64,000 nucleotides of DNA from Niallia sp. FSL W8-0635 (GCF_038007965.1 NZ_JBBOYD010000001.1:2458501-2522500); one strand, 5' to 3'. Positions 1-9,073 are shown, counted from the first letter of the stretch. The notes: generated from the letters alone by a model not told the origin. Made by a program: numbers and translations.

Positions 1-120
1 AAGCAATTTGCAAAATCAAATCAACTGTATATGAATGATATCTTAGAATACAGTACAAAATTTATCGATTTACATGATATTAAAGATAAACAGTATAAGA
101 ATAGAGTAGAGAGAATGTAG
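1..120 (+). CDS. C-terminal end of an unknown protein (partial)
   Basis: Frame 1 is open from the window edge to a TAG at 118-120. It gives 39 residues ending in a charged stretch (KDKQYKNRVERM). There is no recognisable motif. The open frame and the lack of any competing gene suggest it is the tail of a gene that starts before the window, but a chance open frame of this length in AT-rich DNA cannot be excluded. Confidence 0.4.
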   Translation, partial: KQFAKSNQLYMNDILEYSTKFIDLHDIKDKQYKNRVERM

Positions 121-570
<450 letters not shown>

Positions 571-573
571 AAA

Positions 574-606
574 CCCAGAAAACTGATTTAGCATCTGCTT
601 TCTGGG
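574..606 (-). terminator. Intrinsic terminator of the DUF975 gene
   Basis: CCCAGAAA (574-581) pairs with TTTCTGGG (599-606). Read on the minus strand it is followed by a six-T run and lies just downstream of the DUF975 stop codon. Confidence 0.8.
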
Positions 607-632
607 TATCTCTATAAACTATCCACTGAAAT

Positions 633-1289
633 TTAAAGTGTTTCTTTATCTGAGATTAAGTTATGATAAAAAGTAGCATTAGCAGTATAGTAATATGGCG
701 TTAACCATAAGAATCCAATCCCTAATGATAATAGACATAAAAAAGCCCAACCAATAAAGCTTACGTTTAACAAGAAGAATTTCCATTTGTAGCCATCCAT
801 TCTTCTTCTGCTTTCTGTAATTGCTTCAAATACCGATAATTCTGGATGATCCTTTAAAATCATAAATGTCTGTGAATATGCTAGCCCTTTGATAATTCCC
901 GGAATTAATAATAATAAAGACCATAAGAATGTAAATATACCGACCATGATAGTAGTACCAATTGCTTTTAGAGCTAATTTTGCATCCGTGTATATCGTAA
1001 AAACCTGCGGAATTTCAGGACTTTTTTCTCTAACGATATCTAGATAAAACCAACTAATAGCAACAGTTAATGGGATTAAAATAACACTAATAATGGCATT
1101 TAATATGGTTGCCAGTGGTGGTGTGTAATCTTGATTAAACCAATTTACGATTCCTCCACTAGCGTAAACCTCAATCGAGAAATTTATTACCGTACTTAAA
1201 ATAAAATATAGGAAAGTAAGTCCTACTACTTTTCCCCATTCCCCTTTTAACGATTGTCTTGCTTCATACTTAATTTCTGAAATTTTCAA
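633..1289 (-). CDS. DUF975 family integral membrane protein (copy 1)
   Basis: A 218-residue membrane protein with several hydrophobic segments. It carries the family hallmark ESRRRMDGYKWKFF near the middle and begins KISEIKYEARQSLKG. The start is set at a TTG (1287-1289) because AAAGGAGG lies just upstream; a longer ATG reading runs through the ribosome site. The molecular function of DUF975 proteins is not known. A close paralogue sits at 13432-14094 on the same strand, sharing the N-terminal KI..IK.EAR..LKG pattern, the central block and the C-terminal ANATFY/SNATFY block. It appears to be monocistronic, with its own terminator. Confidence 0.8.
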   Translation of the reverse strand: MKISEIKYEARQSLKGEWGKVVGLTFLYFILSTVINFSIEVYASGGIVNWFNQDYTPPLATILNAIISVILIPLTVAISWFYLDIVREKSPEIPQVFTIYTDAKLALKAIGTTIMVGIFTFLWSLLLLIPGIIKGLAYSQTFMILKDHPELSVFEAITESRRRMDGYKWKFFLLNVSFIGWAFLCLLSLGIGFLWLTPYYYTANATFYHNLISDKETL

Positions 1290-1540
1290 TTCATATCCTC
1301 CTTTATGTAAACAACAGCCGATCTTATTTGCTGTCCATTTCATTATAGCGATTTTTTTGGAATATTAAAGGTTTATTTGATAAATATTCCAAATATAACA
1401 ATTTGATGCTCTTTTTAACGCCCTCTCTATTCCTCCTTTTTGTACTTTTCATCTATCATACGATTTTTTTATAGAAAGGTTTCACTATTTTTACGATGCT
1501 TATTTAATAAATTACCAAAATAATAGGTTAGAATAGATAA

Positions 1541-1562
1541 AACCGCCGATAAATTGGCGGTT
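1541..1562 (-). terminator. Intrinsic terminator downstream of the threonine synthase-like gene
   Basis: AACCGCC (1541-1547) and GGCGGTT (1556-1562) form a GC-rich stem. On the minus strand it continues into TTTTATC, about 60 bases after the stop codon at 1621. Confidence 0.8.
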
Positions 1563-1620
1563 TTATTGAATTTAACTAATTTAATTTTCTACTATTAATC
1601 CTTATACTATTAACAAACGA

Positions 1621-2838
1621 TTAATTTTTAATGCTTTCACCTGGCTGTAAAGTTGGAATATTTGAAAGTTCCACCGTTTCTGGATATTTTATTCCTGCGC
1701 CTGTATTTAAACAAACGACAACCTCTTCTTCTTTAATCCAGCCTTCTTTTCTTAACTTTTCAGCAGCTGCAAAGGTTGCTGCTCCTTCTGGACAAATAAA
1801 GTTCCCTTCTAGCTCTGCGACTAACTTTTGGGCAGCGAGTAATTCGTCTTCTGAAACAGCAACAGCGCATCCATTAGACTTATACAAACTTTCCAATACT
1901 AGAAAATCGCCTAATGCTTTAGGTACATTTATACCGAAAGCACAGGTCTGCGAATTCTCATAAAACGTAGACTCTGTTTCCCCTTTTTTCCAAGCTTCTA
2001 CAATAGGAGAACATCCTTCTGCTTGTACTGCGACTAATCTAGGAAGCTTGTTGTCTGCTATCCAACCGAGTTCTTGCATTTCTTTTAACGCTTTATATAT
2101 ACCGATAATACCAACGCCACCACCTGTTGGATATAAGATCACATCGGGAACCTTCCAATTAAATTGCTCCACAATCTCATATCCCATCGTCTTCTTTCCT
2201 TCGATTCGGTATGGTTCTTTCAAAGTAGAAGCATCATAAACTCCTTTTTGAGCAACTAATTGGCCAACTATTTTGCCCGCATCACTTATTAGTCCCTCTA
2301 CTAAATGCAAATCTCCACCGGCTATATAAACTTCTTTTCTTGTAATAGCAGGAGCATCGACAGGCATGACAATAGTTGCTTTGATATTCGCCTTAGCAGC
2401 ATAAAGTGCCCAAGCTGCACCCGCATTACCATTTGTAGGCATTGCAAGCTGTTCTACCCCAAGCTCTTTCGCTTTTGAAATTCCAACACTTGCTCCTCTT
2501 GTTTTAAAGGAACCGGTTGGAATGATTCCCTCATCCTTTATGTATAAATTAGCAAGCTGATAATGCTCACCTAATCTTGGCATTTTTTCTAATGGTGTGC
2601 ACCCTTCTCCTAAGGAAACGACATTTTCTTCTGCTGTTACTGGTAGAAGTTCATGATAGCGCCATAAACTTTTTGCGCGCCTTTCTATTTTCTCCTTTGA
2701 AACATGTTTCTTAGCTTTCTGTAAATCATAGCGTACTAGTAAGGGAGATCCACATTCACAAAGCTGTTGAATTTTTGTAACCTCTAATATTGCCTGACAT
2801 TTTGGACATTCTAAATGGGACACATAGCTAAAAGTCAT
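1621..2838 (-). CDS. thrC: Threonine synthase-type PLP-dependent enzyme
   Basis: A 405-residue fold-type II PLP enzyme. The N-terminus carries a zinc-ribbon-like set, C11/C14 and C27/C29. The PLP lysine is K112 in PTGSFKTRGA, and PTGGGVG is the phosphate-binding glycine loop. Threonine synthase converts O-phospho-homoserine to threonine in the cytosol. The Cys-containing N-terminus is typical of the threonine synthase branch found in many bacteria and archaea rather than the short Bacillus ThrC (about 350 residues). The gene stands alone, without hom or thrB beside it, so it may be a second copy or have a related lyase role. A good GGAGG site precedes the ATG. The family is certain; the exact substrate is less so. 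Confidence 0.75.
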   Translation of the reverse strand: MTFSYVSHLECPKCQAILEVTKIQQLCECGSPLLVRYDLQKAKKHVSKEKIERRAKSLWRYHELLPVTAEENVVSLGEGCTPLEKMPRLGEHYQLANLYIKDEGIIPTGSFKTRGASVGISKAKELGVEQLAMPTNGNAGAAWALYAAKANIKATIVMPVDAPAITRKEVYIAGGDLHLVEGLISDAGKIVGQLVAQKGVYDASTLKEPYRIEGKKTMGYEIVEQFNWKVPDVILYPTGGGVGIIGIYKALKEMQELGWIADNKLPRLVAVQAEGCSPIVEAWKKGETESTFYENSQTCAFGINVPKALGDFLVLESLYKSNGCAVAVSEDELLAAQKLVAELEGNFICPEGAATFAAAEKLRKEGWIKEEEVVVCLNTGAGIKYPETVELSNIPTLQPGESIKN

Positions 2839-2873
2839 TGTTTTCCTCCGATATAAAAGTAATAAACTAACAA

Positions 2874-2914
2874 AAAAACCAAAAGAGTCCTATAAAAAGA
2901 CGCCTTTGGTTTTT
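2874..2914 (-). terminator. Terminator of the deoR/murA-like unit
   Basis: AAAAACCAAAAG (2874-2885) and CCTTTGGTTTTT (2903-2914) form an A/T-flanked stem with an inner GTC/GAC pairing. On the minus strand it ends in a T-run, and it lies between the murA-like stop (2987) and the next gene. Confidence 0.65.
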
Positions 2915-2986
2915 CCAATCAGCAAGTGTTATTATTATTTATCTATCATTATATAAAAAATAGTCCGATTAGACAATTTCGCTTTA

Positions 2987-4291
2987 CTAATTAATTTTTT
3001 TTAGTTCTTCTATCAAAATATCATTCGTAATCTCGTCAGAATGATGCAAAGTAATATTTGCTCCTAGGCTATTAAATGCTGCTACCGCATTATCATATCC
3101 ACGTTCTATATGTTCCATTCCAGTAATTACTGTCTTTCCTTCCGCAATAACCCCTGCAAGCATAAGACAAATTCCAGCTCTGACATCAGAAGCATGGACT
3201 AATGCACCGTGCAGTGACGATTTTCCTTTTATATGAGCAACTCCATTTGCTACCTCAATGCTCGCTCCCATTTTATTCAACTGATATACATGATTAAATC
3301 GATTCGGATAAACCGTTTCCCGAAGCGCACTTTTCCCACTCGCTTGTGTTAATAATACGGTTAAAGGCTGCTGCAAATCCGTCGGAAACCCTGGAAACAT
3401 AGCAGTTCTTACTCTTGTCGCTTTAATTCTACCATCTAAAAAAGATGTAACATTATTTTCTTTTATTTCAATACCTACACCAATCTCTTTCAATTTCATA
3501 ATGCAGGAGGTAAGATGTTCTGGAATAATATCTTTTACAGTAATCGTGCCTCCTGTAATCCCAGAAGAAATCAGAAATGCTCCTGCAATAAGGCGGTCAG
3601 GAATAACGCTGTAGGTACAGCCATTTAATTGCTTAACACCTTTAATTTTGATTGTATCTGTACCTGCACCGATGATTTTTGCACCCATTTGATTTAAAAA
3701 TAACGCAGTATCTGTTACTTCTGGATCTCTTGCCGCATTTAATAAAATCGTTTCCCCTTCAGCTAATACCGCTGCTAGCATACTATTAATTGTTGCGCCT
3801 GATGTGATCGTATCAAAATAGATGGTCGCACCTTTTAATTTAGAAGCCTCTACTTCATAATAATCTTTGAAAAAGGTGAATGTTGCCCCTAATTTTTCTA
3901 AAGCCTTGATATGTTGGTCAATTGGTCTACTTACAAAATCATCCCCGCCTGGATAGCCGAGTGATACTTTTCCAAATTTAGCGAGTAATGCTCCAATAAA
4001 GTAATAAGCTGTTCTGAATTTACCAGACTTTTCAGGTTCTATGATTGTATTATTTATTTTAGTAGGATCAATATGAACGTCCCCTGTACTGTCTCGATAC
4101 ATCACACATCCAATTTCCTCGCCAATTTGACGAAGCACACCAAAATCTGCGATGTTTGGGATATTCTTTAAAATTACGGGTTCACTAGCTAAGCATGCTG
4201 CTGCAAGAATTGCGAGCGAGCTATTTTTCGAACCTGGTACGGTTAAGGAACCTTCTAGCTTTGAAGGTCCTTCTATGTTCATCCATCTCAT
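2987..4291 (-). CDS. MurA-like enolpyruvyl transferase with Asp at the catalytic Cys position
   Basis: A 434-residue EPSP-synthase/MurA fold protein. MurA transfers enolpyruvate from PEP to UDP-GlcNAc in the first step of peptidoglycan synthesis in the cytosol. The substrate lysine-asparagine pair is kept (K22-N23 in GSKNSS), as are the GFPTDLQ aspartate, the NRFNH block and the RAGICLMLAG arginine. The mobile loop reads YPGGDDFVSRPID: the family Cys (PGGC.IG.RPVD) is replaced by D117. An Asp at this position is known from fosfomycin-insensitive MurA of Mycobacterium and Chlamydia. The gene lies 28 bases behind a DeoR regulator and is probably co-transcribed with it. Since Bacillus-type genomes normally have murAA and murAB elsewhere, this is likely a third paralogue, but whether it makes UDP-GlcNAc-enolpyruvate or acts on another sugar is open. 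Confidence 0.8.
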   Translation of the reverse strand: MRWMNIEGPSKLEGSLTVPGSKNSSLAILAAACLASEPVILKNIPNIADFGVLRQIGEEIGCVMYRDSTGDVHIDPTKINNTIIEPEKSGKFRTAYYFIGALLAKFGKVSLGYPGGDDFVSRPIDQHIKALEKLGATFTFFKDYYEVEASKLKGATIYFDTITSGATINSMLAAVLAEGETILLNAARDPEVTDTALFLNQMGAKIIGAGTDTIKIKGVKQLNGCTYSVIPDRLIAGAFLISSGITGGTITVKDIIPEHLTSCIMKLKEIGVGIEIKENNVTSFLDGRIKATRVRTAMFPGFPTDLQQPLTVLLTQASGKSALRETVYPNRFNHVYQLNKMGASIEVANGVAHIKGKSSLHGALVHASDVRAGICLMLAGVIAEGKTVITGMEHIERGYDNAVAAFNSLGANITLHHSDEITNDILIEELKKIN

Positions 4292-4319
4292 TATGAATCT
4301 CCTATTCCTCTCATTCTAA

Positions 4320-5102
4320 TCAATGTAAATCCGCAAAAATAATTTGCGTTCTTTTCTTTTTTATCTCTTGAATTATTTTTTCCGGAGCCCCTAAATCTGT
4401 GATCAGGATATCTATATCCTCCATTGGTATAGATTGCATAAACATTTCAAGCCCTATCTTTTCATGGGGAGCAAGGCATACTACTTTATGTGCAACACTG
4501 GAAACGGTCTGAGCAAATGCTGCAGCTTCGGGAGTAGAAGTACTAATTCCCTTTTCATTAATGCCTCCTCCTGTTAAAAAACAAATATCTAAAGAGAATT
4601 TACGCATCATTTCCATAGCAAGACAATCTATCATACTACCAGATGAAACCTCCCTTAATTTTCCTCCGATTAGATAAGCACTTATATTTTCTTGTGTTCT
4701 AATATGTTCAGCAATCTTTAAGGAATTTGTGACGATTGTATAAGGGATATCCTTTGGCAAATACTTTATCATTCCATAATGAATACCTGCTCCTCCAAGA
4801 AAAACAGTATCATTTTTTTTTATAAAAGAAGCTGCTAATTTTGATATAGCATTTTCATGTGGAGCCCCTACTCCATATCTGATTGATTCTTTCTGTGGCA
4901 TTGTTCGTACTTTAGGGGTTGGTCCATGAAGAATAGCACCACCATATGTTTTTTGAAGCAAGCCTTGTTCTTCCATAATCGTTAAGTCTCTTCTTATCGA
5001 ATCAAGAGACATCTCAAATTGACTTGCTAAATCTTTGGCTATTACTTTGCCATCTCTTTCTATAAGTTCTAAAATTCTTTTTCTTCTTTCCTCCGCTAAC
5101 AT
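4320..5102 (-). CDS. DeoR/GlpR-family transcriptional regulator
   Basis: A 260-residue regulator. Residues 1-60 form the DeoR winged helix (LAEERRKRILELIERDG, then SLDSIRRDLTIMEEQGLLQKTYGG). The rest is the DeoRC sugar-phosphate-binding domain, including TNSLKIAEH and LIGGKLRE. The start is taken at the internal ATG behind AAAGGGAAGAG; 16 extra residues are possible upstream. It directly precedes the murA-like gene, so its effector is plausibly an amino-sugar phosphate or a cell-wall intermediate (inference). Two 15-base direct repeats 30 bases apart upstream (5167-5211) are candidate operators. Confidence 0.85.
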   Translation of the reverse strand: MLAEERRKRILELIERDGKVIAKDLASQFEMSLDSIRRDLTIMEEQGLLQKTYGGAILHGPTPKVRTMPQKESIRYGVGAPHENAISKLAASFIKKNDTVFLGGAGIHYGMIKYLPKDIPYTIVTNSLKIAEHIRTQENISAYLIGGKLREVSSGSMIDCLAMEMMRKFSLDICFLTGGGINEKGISTSTPEAAAFAQTVSSVAHKVVCLAPHEKIGLEMFMQSIPMEDIDILITDLGAPEKIIQEIKKKRTQIIFADLH

Positions 5103-5166
5103 ACTCTTCCCTTTCACATTAAGATATAAATTTATATTATTCCGTTTCATTAAGCATTGTCAATCT

Positions 5167-5211
5167 TATTATTCATTTTTCTTCTTTTTTATTCCGTATT
5201 GTTCATTTTTC
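5167..5211 (-). promoter_or_regulatory. Paired direct repeats upstream of deoR, candidate operator
   Basis: Read on the minus strand, GAAAAATGAACAATA (5197-5211) and GAAAAATGAATAATA (5167-5181) differ at one base and start exactly 30 bases apart, about three helical turns. Spaced direct repeats are common operators for DeoR-family repressors. Binding is inferred from position only. Confidence 0.45.
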
Positions 5212-5219
5212 CCGCACTA

Positions 5220-5233
5220 AGAACATATGTTCC
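5220..5233. promoter_or_regulatory. LexA-like SOS box upstream of the deoR/murA-like unit
   Basis: AGAACATATGTTCC matches 13 of 14 positions of the Bacillus LexA consensus CGAACRNRYGTTYC and contains a perfect 12-base palindrome. It lies about 120 bases before the deoR start. A short palindrome of this kind can arise by chance in AT-rich DNA. Confidence 0.45.
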
Positions 5234-5274
5234 TAACTTATTTAACAATCATGTTTATGTATTGCTATATAAAA

Positions 5275-5300
5275 AAATTGCTGCATAAAAGCAGCAATTT
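5275..5300 (-). terminator. Intrinsic terminator of the DJ-1/PfpI gene
   Basis: AAATTGCTGC (5275-5284) and GCAGCAATTT (5291-5300) form a perfect ten-base stem with a six-base loop, followed on the minus strand by a T-run. It lies just after the stop at 5323. Confidence 0.85.
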
Positions 5301-5322
5301 CAATCTGTACTGTTTCTCTGTA

Positions 5323-5919
5323 TTAAAGTGGTATATCATATTCCATTCGCTTCGCAGTTTCTTTCATCAATTTAGCTCCTACTAAACGCTTTCCAAGATG
5401 AAAAGACATATTAATTCCTGCAGAAATCCCCCCTGAAGTAATAACATTTCCTTCATCCACAAACTTAACATTTTTTACTACATTCACTTCGGGATACTCC
5501 TTTTCTAATCTGTCTAGGCTTGCCCAGTGTGTTGTAGCTTTCTTCCCATCTAATAAACCTGCTTTTGCTAGCAATAATGCACCAGTACAAACAGAAGTAA
5601 TAAATTGCACCTCTTCCATTTGCTGTGATATCCAATGGATGACGCTTTCCTTCTTTATTTCGCTCTCTCTTGCCCCAAGACCCCCTGGAATGATTAAAAT
5701 ATCAAAGGATAGCATCGTATCAAAGCTATAATCAGTGTGTACCTTTAAGCCATTTCTCGCATAGATCATTTGCCCGTTTTCTGAAATGGTATGCACAGAA
5801 AATGGTTTCGTTCCATCTTCTCTTGTCGTGACAGAAAATACTTCAAATGGACCTGCGAAGTCTAGCACCTCTACATCATTAAATAGAAAAATACCTATTT
5901 CCCACTGTTTATTGTCCAT
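5323..5919 (-). CDS. DJ-1/PfpI (GATase1-like) family protein
   Basis: A 198-residue protein of the DJ-1/ThiJ/PfpI superfamily. The nucleophile-elbow cysteine is in SVCTGALLLAKAGLLDGK, followed by the conserved ATTHW. The N-terminus IGIFLFNDVEVLDFAGPFEVF is typical of the isonitrile hydratase and AraC-associated subgroup. Likely activities are isonitrile hydratase-like or glyoxalase-like hydrolysis; the sequence does not decide between them. The start was placed at the ATG behind GGGAGGGGAAGA; 25 extra upstream codons are possible but lack a ribosome site. It is a single-gene unit. Confidence 0.8.
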   Translation of the reverse strand: MDNKQWEIGIFLFNDVEVLDFAGPFEVFSVTTREDGTKPFSVHTISENGQMIYARNGLKVHTDYSFDTMLSFDILIIPGGLGARESEIKKESVIHWISQQMEEVQFITSVCTGALLLAKAGLLDGKKATTHWASLDRLEKEYPEVNVVKNVKFVDEGNVITSGGISAGINMSFHLGKRLVGAKLMKETAKRMEYDIPL

Positions 5920-6082
5920 TCTTCCCCTCCCTGTTTTTTGCTTGATTCCTATAAAGATAAGCTTTTCCTTCATCATTATAGCGAATAATCCCATTAAGAG
6001 GAGCTAAAGCAAATAATAAACTTGAAAAACTTCTAATTTTTTGAAAAAATAAAAAGTATATAAAAGGAAGGCGGGCTAATGG

Positions 6083-7147
6083 ATGAAAACACAAAAAAGA
6101 CTGCGAGATTACGGAATAACAATCGGTAGATTAGAAACAGGCAGTAAAAATGCGATTACGGATGTCGAGGGCGTTACTGTTGGTCATGTTACATTGAATA
6201 ATGGTGATATCCAAACAGGCGTTACGGCCATTCTGCCACATCAAGGAAATGTTTTTAAAGAAAAAGTAATCGCTGCAAGCCATGTAATTAATGGTTTTGG
6301 CAAAACGATGGGCACCATTCAAATCAATGAATTAGGGACAATCGAAACGCCTATCCTTTTAACAAACACATTAAGCATTGGAACTGCAGCTGATGCATTA
6401 ATTGAATATATGCTCGAACAAAACGAGGAAATTGGCAGATCAACTGGCACCGTCAACCCAATTGTGTGTGAATGTAATGATATGTTTTTAAATGATGTAC
6501 GAGCACGAAACATTACAAAAGAACATGTTTTCGAGGCAATCGCTAATGCGTCTCTCGAATTTGAAGAAGGCTCAGTTGGTGCGGGAAGAGGGATGCTTTG
6601 CTATTCATTAAAAGGGGGAATTGGGACGTCCTCACGACAAATGACGTTGGAGCATGGAACATATACAATCGGTGTGTTCGCCCTTACTAATTTCGGGATA
6701 TTAAGTGATTTAACAATAGCCGGGAATCCAATCGGACAAGAGTTAAAAGAGCATCTTCTTCAAGCAAAAAAAGATAAAGATCAAGGTTCTGTCATTATTA
6801 TTGTTGCAACAGATCTTCCGGTGTCAGAGAGACAATTAAGCCGAATTATTAAGCGAGCCGTTTCTGGCCTTTCCCGTACTGGGTCCATCATTACAACTGG
6901 TAGCGGTGAAATCGTCATTGGTTTTTCAACAGCAACAAAAATCCCACACGAAAAACCCGCTTTTAGCGTTCCCGTTTCGACAATCCATGAAGAGGATATT
7001 GATTTGGCTTTCAGAGCCGTTGGTGAGGCAACAGAAGAAGCAGTGCTCAACTCCTTAATCACCGCAACCCATGTAGTTGGTCGAGATGGAAATGAGCGAC
7101 CAGCTCTTAAAGATTTATTAGAAAAGTTCCAGATAAGTCTTGATTGA
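6083..7147 (+). CDS. P1 family peptidase (DmpA/L-aminopeptidase D-esterase type)
   Basis: A 354-residue N-terminal nucleophile enzyme of the DmpA (S58/P1) family. These are made as a precursor and self-cleave at a Gly-Ser bond to expose the catalytic Ser. That bond is visible as G235-S236 in KDQGSVIII. Upstream family blocks are TDVEGVTVGHVT (26-37) and GSVGAGRGMLCYSLKGGIG (163-181). It probably removes N-terminal residues from peptides, amides or beta-peptides. An overlapping ATG at 6079 runs into a stop, which fixes the start at 6083 behind GGAAGG. There is no signal peptide. It is divergent from the DJ-1-type gene. Confidence 0.85.
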   Translation: MKTQKRLRDYGITIGRLETGSKNAITDVEGVTVGHVTLNNGDIQTGVTAILPHQGNVFKEKVIAASHVINGFGKTMGTIQINELGTIETPILLTNTLSIGTAADALIEYMLEQNEEIGRSTGTVNPIVCECNDMFLNDVRARNITKEHVFEAIANASLEFEEGSVGAGRGMLCYSLKGGIGTSSRQMTLEHGTYTIGVFALTNFGILSDLTIAGNPIGQELKEHLLQAKKDKDQGSVIIIVATDLPVSERQLSRIIKRAVSGLSRTGSIITTGSGEIVIGFSTATKIPHEKPAFSVPVSTIHEEDIDLAFRAVGEATEEAVLNSLITATHVVGRDGNERPALKDLLEKFQISLD

Positions 7148-7184
7148 AAAATCTCTTTGCTGAAATAGGTTTCCTAGTTAGGTG

Positions 7185-7219
7185 GAGGAATGTCTTAAAT
7201 GTAAGGCATCCCTCTTTTT
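7185..7219 (+). terminator. Intrinsic terminator of the P1 peptidase gene
   Basis: GAGGAATGTCTT (7185-7196) pairs, with one mismatch and one G-T pair, with AAGGCATCCCTC (7203-7214), followed by TTTTT. Confidence 0.75.
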
Positions 7220-7294
7220 AGCAATAATAATTATAAGATTATCGTAATAGAACCTTTCATTATTATTTTTTGCCCATTTAGGTTAAAAAATTTT

Positions 7295-7762
7295 TTAAAG
7301 GTTCATCTCTTTCTTTTGTTTTCCCATGTTTTCATCATAAGAAAAATCTCTTGCCCTATTACTGATTTTATCTAGTACTTTGCAAAATGTTTCCACTTCT
7401 TCGTGATTTAGTCCATCTAATGTGTAATCAATCCATAACTTATTTATTTTTTGTAACGATTGAAAAAGTCTTTCTCCTGATGCTGTTAGATATAACTCCT
7501 TCTCTCTTTTATCTAAGGAAGAAGGAACGACTCTTACAAATCCTTTTTTTTGCATATTTTTCACTGATCTTGCTATTGCTGCTTTATCAATCGCTAAAAC
7601 ATTGGATAATTCCTTCTGAATAATTCCCTCTTTCACTCCAATATTAAACAGAAAGATACTATCAGAATAAGAAAGATCTTCACCAGATAATGATTTTGTT
7701 GAATAGCTTAAAAATGTTCGGTTTAATATCCCAAATGCCTGAATAATTTTTTTATAATCCAT
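7295..7762 (-). CDS. MarR-family transcriptional regulator
   Basis: A 155-residue winged-helix regulator with the MarR core: IIQKELSNVLAIDKAAIARS is the recognition helix region, and KKGFVRVVPSSLDKREKELYLT is the wing with the usual DxR motif. The ribosome site before the ATG is weak. It lies downstream of the alpha/beta hydrolase on the same strand, separated by about 210 bases and a weak hairpin. The palindromic 16-base repeats upstream of the hydrolase (9074-9089 and 9228-9243) resemble MarR operators and could be its targets. The ligand is unknown. Confidence 0.85.
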   Translation of the reverse strand: MDYKKIIQAFGILNRTFLSYSTKSLSGEDLSYSDSIFLFNIGVKEGIIQKELSNVLAIDKAAIARSVKNMQKKGFVRVVPSSLDKREKELYLTASGERLFQSLQKINKLWIDYTLDGLNHEEVETFCKVLDKISNRARDFSYDENMGKQKKEMNL

Positions 7763-7937
7763 AATTTCTGTTTATAACATAGCAATTAGCTTTGCTATGC
7801 CCTCCTTCATTTTCTTTTCTTCAGTTCCATTTTCCTAATAAAATCGACTTTATTCAACTACTATTTTTTCAAGCTTAGTTAGCTGCTCTTTCAGCCTTGA
7901 AAATTATTCTATTCTCTAATGTTTATCTATACCATAA

Positions 7938-7964
7938 ACCCCTCACTTAAAACATAGTAAGGGG
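7938..7964 (-). terminator. Weak terminator-like hairpin after the alpha/beta hydrolase
   Basis: CCCCT at 7939-7943 and AGGGG at 7960-7964 pair around a 16-base loop, with only a short T-run on the minus strand. Partial read-through to the MarR gene is likely. Confidence 0.4.
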
Positions 7965-7976
7965 CTACATTAACGA

Positions 7977-9056
7977 TTAATTGTCTAAAAAGAAATCTTC
8001 CACTATTTGAACGAACTGATCTGGAACTTCTAGGTTTGTAACATGTGCAGCGTCAACTCTTACATATTGAATATCCTTTACTAATGAAACTGCACGGTCT
8101 GCCTGCTCTTGTGACATAGCTCCATCAAGAATTCCGTTTTCCGTAATATCAAAATTAGCATGAATTAAAAGGGTAGGGCATTTTATTTTTTGCAGTGCTT
8201 CCGCATGATCAAATCCTTCATTCCATGTTCCTACGTGAAATGAAGCCCCAAAGTTTGGATTATAGTAATCCATTCCCCTTATCATTTCTTGGACGGATGC
8301 CGGAAGAAAAGGGATGGACACTGGTTGTCCTGGATTCGCATCTTTATAACTAGTTACAACAAATTCAACTATTTGTTGGGAAAAGGGCCCCGTGTATTTG
8401 TCGAAGAATTCTTTACTATTTTTCATCCAATAATTCAAATAATTACTATCGCCTTCATTAACTGCATTATAACTAGATGTAAATAGTTTATCTGCAACAG
8501 TTCTTTTTATTTCTGGATATTCTGAAGAAAATAAAGGCGGATCTTCCAAAACAATAGCTCTTACCAATTCTGGTTTGTTAGCTGCCAACCATGTTGTTAA
8601 TAACCCACCTGATGAATTACCTGTCACAAAAGCTGGTTCCTGAATCACATTTTCAATAAAATTTGCTAGATCAGCACCTATCTCATTAGCAGAAAATTTA
8701 TAATCAGCAGGTACCTTTGTTTTCCCATGTCCTGGATAATCAACTGCGAATAGATGAAATTTTGTAGATAATTCAGGAAGTACTTTACTATACGTGTACC
8801 AATCTAATGTCTGTGCATGTAATAAAAGTAGTGGTGGTCCATTATCAGGACCTTCAGCATAATTAAATGTTACATCTCCTACCTTTATCGTCTTTTCCAA
8901 TATACCTGCGTCAGCAAGTTTCTGATCATCTGGATTTTTATAGTGATTAATATAGATTAACAATCCAAAAATCGCAATTACAACAATAAGAACAAACGTT
9001 GTAATAATAAATAAAATAAGTTTCCATTTTGTGTCTACCATATTGTTAAAATTCAT
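7977..9056 (-). CDS. Membrane-anchored alpha/beta hydrolase
   Basis: A 359-residue protein with one N-terminal transmembrane segment at about residues 12-36, so the catalytic domain probably sits outside the membrane. The alpha/beta hydrolase core shows the oxyanion strand LLLLHAQTLDW (76-86), the nucleophile elbow GNSSGG (Ser148), and the C-terminal DAAHVTN histidine. The substrate cannot be read; esterase, lactonase or haloperoxidase-like activity is possible. The start follows AAGGAG. Two copies of a 16-base palindromic element and a further inverted repeat lie in its long upstream region, suggesting repressor control, perhaps by the MarR protein downstream. Confidence 0.8.
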   Translation of the reverse strand: MNFNNMVDTKWKLILFIITTFVLIVVIAIFGLLIYINHYKNPDDQKLADAGILEKTIKVGDVTFNYAEGPDNGPPLLLLHAQTLDWYTYSKVLPELSTKFHLFAVDYPGHGKTKVPADYKFSANEIGADLANFIENVIQEPAFVTGNSSGGLLTTWLAANKPELVRAIVLEDPPLFSSEYPEIKRTVADKLFTSSYNAVNEGDSNYLNYWMKNSKEFFDKYTGPFSQQIVEFVVTSYKDANPGQPVSIPFLPASVQEMIRGMDYYNPNFGASFHVGTWNEGFDHAEALQKIKCPTLLIHANFDITENGILDGAMSQEQADRAVSLVKDIQYVRVDAAHVTNLEVPDQFVQIVEDFFLDN

Positions 9057-9073
9057 TCGTCTTTCTCCTTACT

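Noticed and set aside
1631-2239. Plus-strand ORFs inside the threonine synthase gene
   Set aside because: Antisense frames with no ribosome site; the minus-strand protein has full motifs.
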